A DNA stretch of 60,493 bases. Origin: Clostridiaceae bacterium (GTDB taxonomy: Bacteria > Bacillota > Clostridia > Saccharofermentanales > DTU023). The position numbers and the translations under genes are program-made. Shown here piece after piece: positions 1-8,401 of this stretch. How positions within the stretch are numbered: position 1 is the stretch's first letter; each line of letters opens with the position of its first letter. The stretch covers positions 1 through 60,493 of the forward strand of contig JAAZJH010000004.1 in the NCBI GenBank assembly GCA_012800435.1. Direction: 5' to 3'. Below the pieces are notes generated by a model. It ran no database searches. It was not told the origin of the DNA and was given only the letters and a program-made list of their open reading frames with translations.

Positions 1-1
1 A

Positions 2-88
2 GGGCATATTCTTATTCCACTTCGACCCGGACTCCCCTTCAAAAAATGGTGGTCCAAAAACAAGAGTGCCGCGCATTTCAGGCAATAA
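2..88 (+). other. possible 3' end of an upstream gene
   Basis: All three forward frames are open from the left edge until stops near 86-102, so the tail of a gene may be cut by the window edge. The second frame ends in a basic, Trp-containing tail that resembles the end of a membrane protein, but the frame cannot be decided from this short stretch. No function can be given. Confidence 0.2.
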
Positions 89-101
89 AATGATAGCATG
101 A

Positions 102-131
102 TTCAGAAAGAGCTTCAAATGTGCCTATAAT
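102..131 (+). promoter_or_regulatory. candidate promoter for tig-clpP-clpX
   Basis: A perfect TATAAT lies at 126-131 with a weak -35 (TTCAGA, 102-107) 18 bases upstream. It is about 80 bases before the trigger factor start. The -10 is convincing and the -35 is poor. Confidence 0.4.
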
Positions 132-210
132 GCGTTCCTTATGTTAAAATACTTAAGCTTCACTAAAAATATATTGCGAATGGGCAAACCCATCGGGAGG
201 ACAAATTAGT

Positions 211-1659
211 ATGGCGTCAGAAAAAATTTCTGAAGAAAAACAGACGATAACACTGGAAATTACAGTTGAGCCGGATATCTTTAAGCGCTCGCTTCAGGCG
301 GCACACCGCAAAAATGCGCGCTATTTTCAGGTCCCCGGTTTTAGAAAAGGCAAAGCACCTTATCCAATCGTCGTGAACTATTACGGCGAAGACGTGTTGT
401 ACGACGACGCGCTCAATGACGCGTTGCCGAAGGCCTACGAGGCTGCGTTGGAAGAGCAGGATATCGATGTGCGCTCAATGCCGCGTTTTGATATTAAAAC
501 GATCAGCGGCAAAGAAGGTCTTGTTTTTGAAGCGCAAGTCGCGATCAAGCCGGATGTCAAACTCGGACAGTACGAGGGAGTCGTCGCTTACCGCCCGGAT
601 GTTACAGTCGAAGATCAGGAGATCGATGCTCGCATTGAGGCGGCGCGTGAGCGTGTCTCTCGACTTGTTCCTGTAACTGATCGCCCGATTAAGGAAGGTG
701 ATTCTGTCACGTTCGATTACGAGGGTCTTCTTGACGGTGAACCGTTCCAAGGCGGATCTAACGAGGGGCATGTGCTGGAAATCGGTTCAGGCGCATTCAT
801 TCCAGGCTTTGAAGACGGTCTGATCGGCCATAACGTTGGCGATGAGTTTGAGTTGCCGCTGACTTTCCCGGAAGAATATCACGCTGAGGATCTTGCCGGC
901 CAAGATGTTGTCTTCAATGTCAAGATTCATGAGATTCGTGTTAAAGAACTTCCCGCACTTGACGACGAATTCGTACATGACGTCAGCGAAAGCGCCGACA
1001 CGGTGGATGAGTATCGCGAAGAGATCCGCCAGGAGATCCTCAAACAGAAAAACAGTCAGGCAGATACCGTTTTTGAAGACAATATCCTTGATGCCATCGT
1101 CAAAGACGCTGAGCTCTCATATTCAGATTTAATGGTGGAAGACGATATCGATCAGATGATTGAAAATCAAGAGCGTCAGTTTGCGATGTACAACCTGAAA
1201 TTTTCCGATTTTCTCCAGTACTCTGGACAGACGATGTATGATTTCAGGAAGCGGCAAGAAGTCACATCACGCAAACGAATTGAACGTGCCTGTGTGCTCG
1301 AGGCGATTCGCCGGGCGCATGAAGATCAGTTCAAGCTGGGCGATGAGCTCTTTGAAGAAGAAATCGCAAAAGCGGCCGATGAAGCCGGCGTGTCGATCGA
1401 TGTTTTTAACAATGACTATCTGAAAGATGATGCACAGCGTGAAGATTTCCGTTTAAGAATCGAGATGCAGAACCTGCTTGAGTGGCTCCGCAGCGTAAGC
1501 ATTGCTACGGATGTTATGCCGGAAATCGAGGATCATGAAGAGGACGAGGCTCAAGGCGCCGACGAACTTAAAGACTCCGACGACAGAGCACAGGATGCCG
1601 CATCAGACTCTGAGGTGGACGGTGCTAAGTCAAAGGATAACGTAGAAGGCGAAGAGTGA
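211..1659 (+). CDS. tig: trigger factor, ribosome-associated chaperone and prolyl isomerase
   Basis: This 482-residue cytosolic protein binds nascent chains at the ribosome exit tunnel. The N-terminal ribosome-binding domain carries the signature loop seen here as GFRKGKAP (residues about 43-50). It is followed by an FKBP-type isomerase domain (about 160-245; motif GSGAFIPGFEDGLIG) and a helical substrate-binding C-terminal domain. GGGAGG at 195-200 precedes the ATG. The protein is longer than the usual 420-450 residues because of a very acidic, Asp/Glu/Ser-rich tail of about 45 residues, which is likely disordered. It is followed by clpP and clpX, the classic tig-clpP-clpX order, which links folding and degradation of new proteins. 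Confidence 0.97.
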   Translation: MASEKISEEKQTITLEITVEPDIFKRSLQAAHRKNARYFQVPGFRKGKAPYPIVVNYYGEDVLYDDALNDALPKAYEAALEEQDIDVRSMPRFDIKTISGKEGLVFEAQVAIKPDVKLGQYEGVVAYRPDVTVEDQEIDARIEAARERVSRLVPVTDRPIKEGDSVTFDYEGLLDGEPFQGGSNEGHVLEIGSGAFIPGFEDGLIGHNVGDEFELPLTFPEEYHAEDLAGQDVVFNVKIHEIRVKELPALDDEFVHDVSESADTVDEYREEIRQEILKQKNSQADTVFEDNILDAIVKDAELSYSDLMVEDDIDQMIENQERQFAMYNLKFSDFLQYSGQTMYDFRKRQEVTSRKRIERACVLEAIRRAHEDQFKLGDELFEEEIAKAADEAGVSIDVFNNDYLKDDAQREDFRLRIEMQNLLEWLRSVSIATDVMPEIEDHEEDEAQGADELKDSDDRAQDAASDSEVDGAKSKDNVEGEE

Positions 1660-1726
1660 GAATAAAACGAAATCGCGCAATCCGATGACAAAGCATAGGA
1701 AAGCATAGGAAAGGGAATAATAGATA

Positions 1727-2350
1727 ATGAACGATATAACAGCAGGAAAACGTTGGATTCCGGAACATATGAATCTCGTACCGATGGTCATCGAGCAGAC
1801 GAATCGCGGCGAACGTTCCTATGATATTTTTTCCAGACTTCTTAAGGAACGCATTGTCATACTGAGCGATTCAGTAAACCACGTCACCGCAAATCTGGTC
1901 GTGGCACAAATGCTGTTTCTTGAAGCGGAAGATCCGGACAAGGATATTCAGTTTTATATCAACAGTCCGGGCGGAGAAGTTTCCTCGGGACTCATGATTT
2001 ATGACACGATGCAGTATATCAAGCCGGATGTCCAGACCATTTGTATGGGTATGGCAGCGAGCATGGGCGCTTTTCTCGTCTGTGCCGGTACGAAAGGAAA
2101 GCGGTTTGCTTTGCCCAACGCGGATTTGATGATTCATCAGCCTTCGGGCGGTGCGGAAGGGCAGGCTTCAGATATTACGATCGTTGCAGAGCATATTGTT
2201 AAACTCAAGCATCGACTGAACAGGCTGATGGCTCTCCACACCGGACAGCCGTTGGAGGTCATCGAACGCGATACCGATCGCGACCGTTGGCTCACTGCAG
2301 AGGAAGCCGTTGAGTACGGCATGATCGATAAAATTATGGCAAAGCGCTGA
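1727..2350 (+). CDS. clpP: ATP-dependent Clp protease proteolytic subunit
   Basis: This 207-residue serine peptidase forms the tetradecameric chamber that degrades proteins fed by ClpX or ClpC. The catalytic triad is visible: Ser112 in [10 protein letters not shown], His137 in MIHQP, and an Asp in the ERDTDRD motif near residues 180-186. The oligomerisation and substrate-groove motif SPGGEVSSG lies at about 80-88. Length is normal for the family. It sits 67 bases after tig and 133 bases before clpX in the usual order. A purine-rich AAAGGGA stretch lies before the ATG. Confidence 0.97.
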   Translation: MNDITAGKRWIPEHMNLVPMVIEQTNRGERSYDIFSRLLKERIVILSDSVNHVTANLVVAQMLFLEAEDPDKDIQFYINSPGGEVSSGLMIYDTMQYIKPDVQTICMGMAASMGAFLVCAGTKGKRFALPNADLMIHQPSGGAEGQASDITIVAEHIVKLKHRLNRLMALHTGQPLEVIERDTDRDRWLTAEEAVEYGMIDKIMAKR

Positions 2351-2483
2351 TTGTTGATCCATTGCTTCCGTCTCGCGTTCGCGAATGAATGCTTGTAACT
2401 AGTGAAGTGCGACGGCAGCATGACATCTGCCTTACATATGTGAAGGGATGCGTTGGAAACGCTTATGAAATCGGAGGTTGTTC

Positions 2484-3791
2484 ATGTCCGACAATAATCG
2501 CCGCGATGGCTATACCCCTATTCACTGCTCTTTTTGCGGCAAAACGGAAAAGCAAGTAAAGCAGATGGTTAAGGGGCCGGGCGTTTTTATCTGCAATGAA
2601 TGTGTTGCGCTTTGCGGTGAAATGCTCTCCGGCTACACGCCCGGATTTGACGAAAGCATGGCCGATATGCTTTCCGGAAGAAAGAATTTGCTGCTTCCGC
2701 GAGAGATTAAAGAGCGACTTGACGAATATGTCATCGGGCAGGATCTTGCCAAAAAAGTACTTGCCGTATCCGTATACAATCACTACAAACGTGTTTTTTC
2801 AGACCAAGCGGTGAAAGTAGACGAAGACGTTGAACTTGCCAAGACTAACATTATGCTCATCGGGCCGACAGGCTCCGGGAAAACGCTCCTTGCGCAAACG
2901 CTGGCACGTATTTTGGAAGTGCCTTTCGCTATCGCGGACGCTACAGCGTTGACGGAGGCGGGCTATGTTGGCGAAGACGTAGAAAATATCCTTCTTCGAT
3001 TGATTCAGAATGCCGATTATAACATCACGGCCGCTGAGTGCGGCATCATCTATATTGATGAGATCGACAAGATCGCCCGCAGGTCGGACAATCCCTCCAT
3101 TACGCGAGATGTTTCCGGCGAGGGCGTGCAGCAGGCACTGCTAAAGATTCTTGAAAGCACGGTGGCGAATGTTCCGCCGCAAGGTGGCCGCAAACATCCG
3201 CATCAGGAATTTATTCAAATCGACACGACGAATATTCTGTTCATCTTAGGAGGCTCCTTTGATGGTCTTGACAAAATAATCGCCAATCGCATCGGTGAGC
3301 AGTCAATGGGATTCGGCGCCGATATCGAGGGAACACGAAAACTGAAGAGCGAAGAGTTGTTCGCGCATCTGCTTCCGGAGGATCTGCTCCATTATGGCTT
3401 GATTCCTGAGTTTGTTGGCCGTGTTCCTGTGGTCGTGGCACTTACCGAACTTGACGAAGATGCCTTGGTGCGCATCCTGAAAGAACCGCGCAACGCTCTT
3501 TTAAAACAATATCGCAAGCTCTTACGCTATGACGATGTGGAGCTTTTCTTTGATGATGACGCCATTGCTGCCATCGCGAAGAAAGCGCTTGATTTGAAAA
3601 CAGGTGCCCGAGGTCTTCGTACCATTATAGAGGGACTGATGCTGGACATTATGTACGAGGCTCCCTCGCACGATGACAAAGCGCACACTATCCGCATCAC
3701 GGAATCGTGTGTGCTCGGAAAAGAGAAACCGAAGATTGAGCGCCAAGAAGCGATGGACGCACTTCCTGAACCGAAGAGCACCGGGGCATAG
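2484..3791 (+). CDS. clpX: ATP-dependent Clp protease ATP-binding subunit ClpX
   Basis: This 435-residue AAA+ unfoldase recognises tagged substrates and threads them into ClpP. An N-terminal C4 zinc-binding domain is seen (CSFCGK and CNEC pairs). It is followed by Walker A GPTGSGKT, pore loop GYVGED, Walker [10 protein letters not shown], and the ClpP-docking loop as MGF rather than the more usual IGF or LGF. The ATG at 2484 is chosen because GGAGG at 2473-2477 is six bases upstream. A TTG at 2478 would add only two residues and lies directly against the ribosome site. No convincing terminator follows before the kinase-like gene. Confidence 0.97.
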   Translation: MSDNNRRDGYTPIHCSFCGKTEKQVKQMVKGPGVFICNECVALCGEMLSGYTPGFDESMADMLSGRKNLLLPREIKERLDEYVIGQDLAKKVLAVSVYNHYKRVFSDQAVKVDEDVELAKTNIMLIGPTGSGKTLLAQTLARILEVPFAIADATALTEAGYVGEDVENILLRLIQNADYNITAAECGIIYIDEIDKIARRSDNPSITRDVSGEGVQQALLKILESTVANVPPQGGRKHPHQEFIQIDTTNILFILGGSFDGLDKIIANRIGEQSMGFGADIEGTRKLKSEELFAHLLPEDLLHYGLIPEFVGRVPVVVALTELDEDALVRILKEPRNALLKQYRKLLRYDDVELFFDDDAIAAIAKKALDLKTGARGLRTIIEGLMLDIMYEAPSHDDKAHTIRITESCVLGKEKPKIERQEAMDALPEPKSTGA

Positions 3792-3828
3792 TTGGGATAG
3801 AGTTTTTTTCGACAAATTGACAACTAAC

Positions 3829-3888
3829 AGGAGGCAACGGGAACAGAAAGTCTTTGTTGACCTTCTACTCCGGCGGTAGACTTTTCTC
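3829..3888 (+). promoter_or_regulatory. orphan ribosome site plus hairpin before the kinase-like gene
   Basis: AGGAGG at 3829-3834 has no start codon within normal reach. The next plausible start is ATG 3889, 54 bases away. Between them AAAGTCT (3847-3853) can pair with AGACTTT (3878-3884). Folding would bring the ribosome site to about 15 bases from the ATG. The same hairpin, followed by TTTTCT, could instead be a weak terminator for clpX. Both readings are inference. Confidence 0.3.
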
Positions 3889-4914
3889 ATGGAAAAGAGA
3901 CCGCCTTATTTCTTGAAACCGCTGAACAAATTTTTGGACGTTCGGATCATACCGCTTCTTTGGCGGACACGCACACCTCATCTCCTTCGCTGCTATGGCA
4001 TCGCAATGCCTGAGGAAGATTTCTCGGACGCTTCTTATAAAGCGACAGAAACAGCTTATAAGGCATCAGATCCTTCAAGTTTTTTTGTGCCTGTCCTAGA
4101 ACTTGATTCGCCGCCATCTGAGAGAATGGTCGTTTTTGAATATCTCCAAGGTGTATCTTTTTCTGAAATGCCTCGCAATGTTTTGTCGGCAACTTGTTGG
4201 GAGACATGGTTTGATCGGCTGGCACAATCGCTTGCGTGGTTATCCCATATTGCCGGAGCGCCGGTCATGCACGGAGACATTGCCCCGAGCAACATAATGC
4301 TTCTTTCAGACGATCAGCCTGTGCTTGTGGATTTTTCATCCGCGCGTCTTCTGGACGGCTTGTGTCCGACTCCGCCGACGACATTTTCCGGCACCCTCTC
4401 TTATGCGGCTCCCGAATACCTTACGGCAACACCTTGTCCGGAAAGTGATCTGTTCAGTTTAGCTATGACGTTTCTTTCCGTCATATCCGGCGTGCCGGGA
4501 AAGCGTCTAACTGAAAAAAGGATTCAACGGGAACTTCGAGGGATTGAATCGCCTCTTCAAGCGAAGCTGCGTAGCTGTCTTTCTGCGGATCCTCAAATGC
4601 GCCGAACAGCAGTAGGGTCGTCGTGGACATTGCTTGTCTATGATACGTTTTCTACAACTAAATCCGACGACGGATTGACGTCGGTGTCACTTTCACAAGG
4701 GAATATTTTGAACGATTGTGCGGCAAAGACGACTGGAGACGGCAAACTTATACATGAGCCAGCTGATCAATCTGAATGTGTGAAGATCGTTCATGATGAT
4801 GTATATTCTCGAACAGACGCTTCTAGGCGTTGCCCTTTCGAGGCGTCGACGTGTCCTTTTATTGAAGCGGCGTCGACGTTATTATCTTGTAATAAGGCAT
4901 CCATGCTACAATAA
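3889..4914 (+). CDS. protein kinase-like protein with a reduced N-lobe
   Basis: This 341-residue protein has the C-lobe landmarks of a Ser/Thr protein kinase: the catalytic loop as HGDIAPSN (128-135, HRDLKPxN in typical kinases), the metal-binding DFG as DFS (148-150), APEY (174-177), and a following SDLFSLA (186-192). The N-lobe is short, with no clear glycine-rich loop or VAIK lysine, although VVFEYL (81-86) resembles the hinge strand. The last 110 residues are polar and match nothing I know. An in-frame TAG at 3877-3879 fixes ATG 3889 as the first possible ATG. The next gene encodes an RS-rich protein, a plausible substrate. Activity is uncertain: the catalytic Asp and Asn are present, but the ATP-binding lysine is not obvious. 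Confidence 0.6.
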   Translation: MEKRPPYFLKPLNKFLDVRIIPLLWRTRTPHLLRCYGIAMPEEDFSDASYKATETAYKASDPSSFFVPVLELDSPPSERMVVFEYLQGVSFSEMPRNVLSATCWETWFDRLAQSLAWLSHIAGAPVMHGDIAPSNIMLLSDDQPVLVDFSSARLLDGLCPTPPTTFSGTLSYAAPEYLTATPCPESDLFSLAMTFLSVISGVPGKRLTEKRIQRELRGIESPLQAKLRSCLSADPQMRRTAVGSSWTLLVYDTFSTTKSDDGLTSVSLSQGNILNDCAAKTTGDGKLIHEPADQSECVKIVHDDVYSRTDASRRCPFEASTCPFIEAASTLLSCNKASMLQ

Positions 4915-4978
4915 AGCCGTAAACAGGCGCAGAGACGAGTTGCTGCGAGTGTTTTTTATAATTCAGGGATGGTGAACT

Positions 4979-5680
4979 ATGTCAGACCAAACAACAAATA
5001 AAAGGCAAGTGACACGGCTTGAAGTAACGCCGAAAGGAGGCTCCGACTCCGCTGATCAAGGACAAAGGCAACGTTCTGACCAACGATCTTCCTCAAGCCG
5101 AAGGAGAAGCCGACGTTCCGGAACGTCCAATCGTGGACAAAGAAGGAGCAGTCAGCAACGCTCCTCTTCCGACCGAACCGATCGTAAGGAAGAAGATATT
5201 AAGAAAGACAGTCAGGAGCGCCCGACGTCGCGCCGGAGACGATCATCAGGACGAAAAGGCAGCTCTCAGCGTCGTCAAACCCGTCCGGTAGCAGACAGAC
5301 AGGATCAAACGCCTAGAAAGAGGACAGATGAACGCCGGCAGGGTCATGCAGTATCCGATATGCGATCCGATGCGCCACAACACGAGCCAACACAAGAGCA
5401 GTTAAAAGAGGCGCCGCGTCGAGATGCTCCTCAGACTTTTCGTGAGATCACAAAGCGCGTATCCGACACGAACAGGATGAGTGAAGCGGTACAATCGAAA
5501 GTACGCACACGTACCTTCGGAGAAGAAAGCTCTCGATCCGGCATCACGACTTCGCGGCCGCGCGTGAAACGTTTCTCAAAAGAAGAGACTGCCGAAGACA
5601 TTACACTTGACAACGAGCGCATCGAGAGAGACATTGAACGGCAAATCGAGGAAATCGGCCGGATTTCCCTCGACATCTGA
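4979..5680 (+). CDS. arginine/serine-rich disordered protein
   Basis: I do not recognise a family for this 233-residue protein. The first 130 residues are almost only Arg, Ser, Gln, Lys, Asp and Thr, with many RS, SR and RRS steps, so it is predicted to be disordered and strongly basic. Such regions often bind RNA or serve as kinase substrates. The C-terminal 60 residues are more normal, with a charged helix-like end (ERIERDIERQIEEIG). GGGATGG lies before the ATG. It follows the kinase-like gene by 64 bases on the same strand, and the pair may be co-expressed. It is probably a real gene: the frame is intact and the C-terminus has ordinary protein composition. Confidence 0.6.
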   Translation: MSDQTTNKRQVTRLEVTPKGGSDSADQGQRQRSDQRSSSSRRRSRRSGTSNRGQRRSSQQRSSSDRTDRKEEDIKKDSQERPTSRRRRSSGRKGSSQRRQTRPVADRQDQTPRKRTDERRQGHAVSDMRSDAPQHEPTQEQLKEAPRRDAPQTFREITKRVSDTNRMSEAVQSKVRTRTFGEESSRSGITTSRPRVKRFSKEETAEDITLDNERIERDIERQIEEIGRISLDI

Positions 5681-5744
5681 TCAAGGTCTTGTTGAGCGTA
5701 TCGCGTGAATAATGCGACACTAAGACATCATATGTGACTCAACT

Positions 5745-7145
5745 ATGGTAAACGATGATCGCGAAAGGACGCCGCTCTGGGATTGCTTGATCGGTCAATC
5801 CGGGCGCGTTTCTTTTCATATGCCCGGGCACCGTCAGGGGCGCGCTTGGCCTTCTTCTGTTTCAAGACAGCTTTCCGCTCTTGATACGACAGAGCTTCTC
5901 GGTACAGGCGATCTTGCTATGCCGTCCGGCAGTGTGCTCGAAGCCTTTAGACTTGCTGCGAACTGTTTTGGAGCCGGTCGAACGTGGTTTATCACATCGG
6001 GCACAACGACGTCCATTATGATCATGCTGGCGTCTGTGCTTCGAGAAGGTGACGTTTTGCTTTTACCTCGTGCGGTGCATATCGCGGTAGTGCACGCCGT
6101 CGCTCTGCTTGGCCTTAAACCGATATTTATAGAAGCGGAGGATGGTCGCGTGTTTGAAGACGGTCAACCTGACGCATCCGCTTATATCGATTCAATTCGC
6201 CGACATCCGGAGGCAACGGCCTGTTTGGTGACGTATCCGGACTATTACGGCAGAACCGTCGATCTTGAGAGCATTGCGCACGTCGCTCACGAAGCCGGTA
6301 TGTTCATTCTTGTTGATGAGGCGCACGGTGCGCACTTTGCCTTTCTTCCGGATCAAAAGCCGGCAACGGCACTCTCTCTTGGAGCGGATATAGTGTGCCA
6401 AAGCGCGCACAAAACACTTGCCGCACTGACGCCGGCATCTCTTCTGCATGTTTCTGAAACGGCCGTTCAACAACAACGTATTGACCTTCGGCGAGTGGAC
6501 TCAATGATTCGTGTTTTTCAGACGTCGAGTCCTTCTTTTCTTATCGCGGCGACAATCGATCGCGCGCGTGCCGAATTGGAATCCTATGGAAAAGAACGTC
6601 TTGAGCGCTTGCAAAAACTCAACACTTCTTTTTCAAAGAAACTGCCGTCCGGATTTTCACGCGTGTTTCCAAAAGGTGCCGATCCCTCGCGACTTGTACT
6701 CGATTTTTCGGAAGCAGGTTTTTGTCGAAAGACTTTAGTGCATCATCTTGACCGGGCAGGCATTGATGTTGAAATGATCGACATTAGCCGTATTGTGCTG
6801 ATTCCCGCACTCGATCAACCGGAAGAGGATTACACGAGGCTTCTGGACGCACTTTATTCTCTTTCCGTGATAAAAGAAAAAGTTGAGCGTCAGACGCTTA
6901 CACAAACGCGGCGCGATCTTTCGCAAAAGCTTGATCAGCTGCTATCGGCACCGGCAGCATTTCAGAAAATGCCTCGGGAAGCACTTTTTGGACAAGATGA
7001 ATTCAGTGCGGTTACCCCTTATCCACCGGGGTTGCCGGTGCTTTGGCCCGGTGAACCAGTCCGTGAGGAGCATCGGTCATTCCTTCAACTGCTTCATGAA
7101 ATAGGTATTGCTGTTCGCGGCATCGACCTTACTTTATCTTCGTAA
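5745..7145 (+). CDS. Orn/Lys/Arg decarboxylase family protein (YaaO-like)
   Basis: This 466-residue PLP-dependent enzyme is of fold type I. The PLP aspartate motif VDEAHGAH (190-197) and the lysine motif SAHKTLAALT, with Schiff-base Lys223, are clear. The N-terminus has the family start FHMPGHRQGR. Members decarboxylate arginine, lysine or ornithine to make polyamines; the substrate cannot be read from the sequence. At 466 residues it resembles the short Bacillus type without the large N-terminal wing domain. Position immediately before tmk-darA-holB-ricT matches B. subtilis yaaO, which supports the assignment. Confidence 0.88.
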   Translation: MVNDDRERTPLWDCLIGQSGRVSFHMPGHRQGRAWPSSVSRQLSALDTTELLGTGDLAMPSGSVLEAFRLAANCFGAGRTWFITSGTTTSIMIMLASVLREGDVLLLPRAVHIAVVHAVALLGLKPIFIEAEDGRVFEDGQPDASAYIDSIRRHPEATACLVTYPDYYGRTVDLESIAHVAHEAGMFILVDEAHGAHFAFLPDQKPATALSLGADIVCQSAHKTLAALTPASLLHVSETAVQQQRIDLRRVDSMIRVFQTSSPSFLIAATIDRARAELESYGKERLERLQKLNTSFSKKLPSGFSRVFPKGADPSRLVLDFSEAGFCRKTLVHHLDRAGIDVEMIDISRIVLIPALDQPEEDYTRLLDALYSLSVIKEKVERQTLTQTRRDLSQKLDQLLSAPAAFQKMPREALFGQDEFSAVTPYPPGLPVLWPGEPVREEHRSFLQLLHEIGIAVRGIDLTLSS

Positions 7146-7227
7146 AAGAGAGATGCGCTTCAACTAGCGGGTGACCGTACGTCGCCACAGCGAGTTCGGA
7201 TGCTTCTTTCGCCAATTTATCCGACAT
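7129..7227 (-). CDS. possible small protein, or remnant of a longer one
   Basis: On the minus strand an ATG at 7227 opens a 32-residue frame (MSDKLAKEASELAVATYGHP...) preceded by a weak purine-rich site. The same frame stays open upstream for roughly 30 more codons with ordinary protein composition (for example FVDKLIRLLCEGK), so a longer protein using TTG near 7283, or a decayed gene, is also possible. It overlaps the end of the decarboxylase gene by 17 bases tail to tail. I recognise no family. Confidence is low because short open frames arise by chance. Confidence 0.25.
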   Translation of the reverse strand: MSDKLAKEASELAVATYGHPLVEAHLSFTKIK

Positions 7228-7300
7228 TAATTTACCTTCGCAGAGGAGTCGTATTAACTTGTCTACAAAATAAAAAGCGCTTTCCGGCAAACGTTGTTTT

Positions 7301-7328
7301 TTGCTAAATGAGCTGTGATTGGTATAAT
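7301..7328 (+). promoter_or_regulatory. promoter for the tmk operon
   Basis: TTGCTA (7301-7306), a 16-base spacer, and TATAAT (7323-7328) with TGG just before the -10 (extended -10). It lies 113 bases before the tmk start and would drive tmk-darA-holB and perhaps ricT. Confidence 0.55.
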
Positions 7329-7441
7329 AAATAAACTAAAAACGAACCCTGACGGCGACTTTATTTCGAGGTTTTTATGCAAAAAATAATGCATAAGGGT
7401 CGGCGTTGCTGTTCAGAAATGATAGATGGACGGAATATCGC

Positions 7442-8074
7442 GTGTCGAAAGGAAAACTGATTACATTTGAAGGGATCGACGGATCCGGGAAATCGACGCA
7501 AATCAAGCTGCTTTCCGACTATCTTCGCTCTAAAGGGTATCGTGTAGTGATTCTTCGTGAGCCGGGTGGAACGGAGATCGGGGAGCGCATTCGTCAAATT
7601 CTCCTCGATATGCGCCATGATAATATGGCGGCGGAGACCGAACTCTTTCTGTTTGAGGCTGCTCGTGCGCAACTGACGCGTGAAGTGCTCATTCCTGCAC
7701 TTGAAAGCGGTGCATGGGTGATTTCCGACCGTTTCAGCGATTCGTCTATTGCGTACCAAGGCTATGGACGCGGTCTTTCTTTAGAGATGATCCGCTCCAT
7801 GAATACATGGGCGACTGGCGGGATTTGTCCGGACATGACCATTTTACTTGAGCTCGGCGAACGTACACGCGACCAGCGTCTTCGTAAACGTCACGTTGAC
7901 GGCGAACATGACCGCTTGGACATGGAGTCCGAACGTTTTAAACAGCGAGTATGTGAGGGTTTCCGGGAAATCGCTCTGGATGAACCGATGCGTGTTGTGG
8001 TAGTGGAGTCGCAAGGGGAAAAAGAAGATACTGCGGCATTGATCCGCGAGGAGGTGAGCAGATTATGGCAATGA
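7442..8074 (+). CDS. tmk: thymidylate kinase
   Basis: This 210-residue cytosolic enzyme phosphorylates dTMP to dTDP for DNA synthesis. It shows P-loop FEGIDGSGKST at the N-terminus, the DR motif in SDRFSDSSIAYQGYGRGL, and an Arg-rich LID region. The GTG at 7442 is chosen because the family begins only a few residues before the P-loop strand. A TTG at 7406 would add 12 residues with no conserved content. A GGACGGA stretch lies just upstream. It overlaps darA by 10 bases, so the two are probably translationally coupled. Gene order tmk-darA-holB-ricT is conserved in Bacillota. Confidence 0.95.
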   Translation: MSKGKLITFEGIDGSGKSTQIKLLSDYLRSKGYRVVILREPGGTEIGERIRQILLDMRHDNMAAETELFLFEAARAQLTREVLIPALESGAWVISDRFSDSSIAYQGYGRGLSLEMIRSMNTWATGGICPDMTILLELGERTRDQRLRKRHVDGEHDRLDMESERFKQRVCEGFREIALDEPMRVVVVESQGEKEDTAALIREEVSRLWQ

Positions 8075-8400
8075 AACTGATTTTCGCAATCGTCAGCGAT
8101 GAGGATACGCCTCGCCTGATGGCAGAAGTCAACCGAGCCGGATTTCGTGTAACCAAGTTGAATTCGACGGGCGGTTTTCTCAGATCGGGCAATACAACGC
8201 TAATGACGGTCGTCGATGAAAAATCGACGCAAGACGTGCTTGATATTATCCATGCGAACTCCAAAAGCCGCAAGACGGCCATCAACGCAAATATGCCGCC
8301 GACAACGATCGGCACATCTTACGTGCCCTATCCGGTCGATGTGACCATCGGGGGGGCGACGGTTTTTGTTGTACCGGTCGAGCATTTCGAGAAATTCTAG
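8065..8400 (+). CDS. darA: PII-like cyclic-di-AMP receptor (YaaQ/DarA)
   Basis: This 111-residue protein is of the YaaQ/DarA (PstA) family, trimeric PII-like proteins that bind c-di-AMP. Visible family features are the start MKLIFAIV, the T-loop region with LNSTGGFLRSGNTTLM, and the C-terminal strand GGATVFVVPVEHFEKF. GGAGGTG lies eight bases before the ATG. The partner of DarA is generally unknown. Its fixed position between tmk and holB is the strongest clue and is kept here. Confidence 0.93.
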   Translation: MAMKLIFAIVSDEDTPRLMAEVNRAGFRVTKLNSTGGFLRSGNTTLMTVVDEKSTQDVLDIIHANSKSRKTAINANMPPTTIGTSYVPYPVDVTIGGATVFVVPVEHFEKF

Positions 8401-8401
8401 G

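Noticed and set aside
1-60. tRNA-like segment TTCGACCCGGACTCC at the left edge
   Set aside because: Neither strand gives a TTCGA-type T arm with an acceptor stem and anticodon arm at the right spacing.
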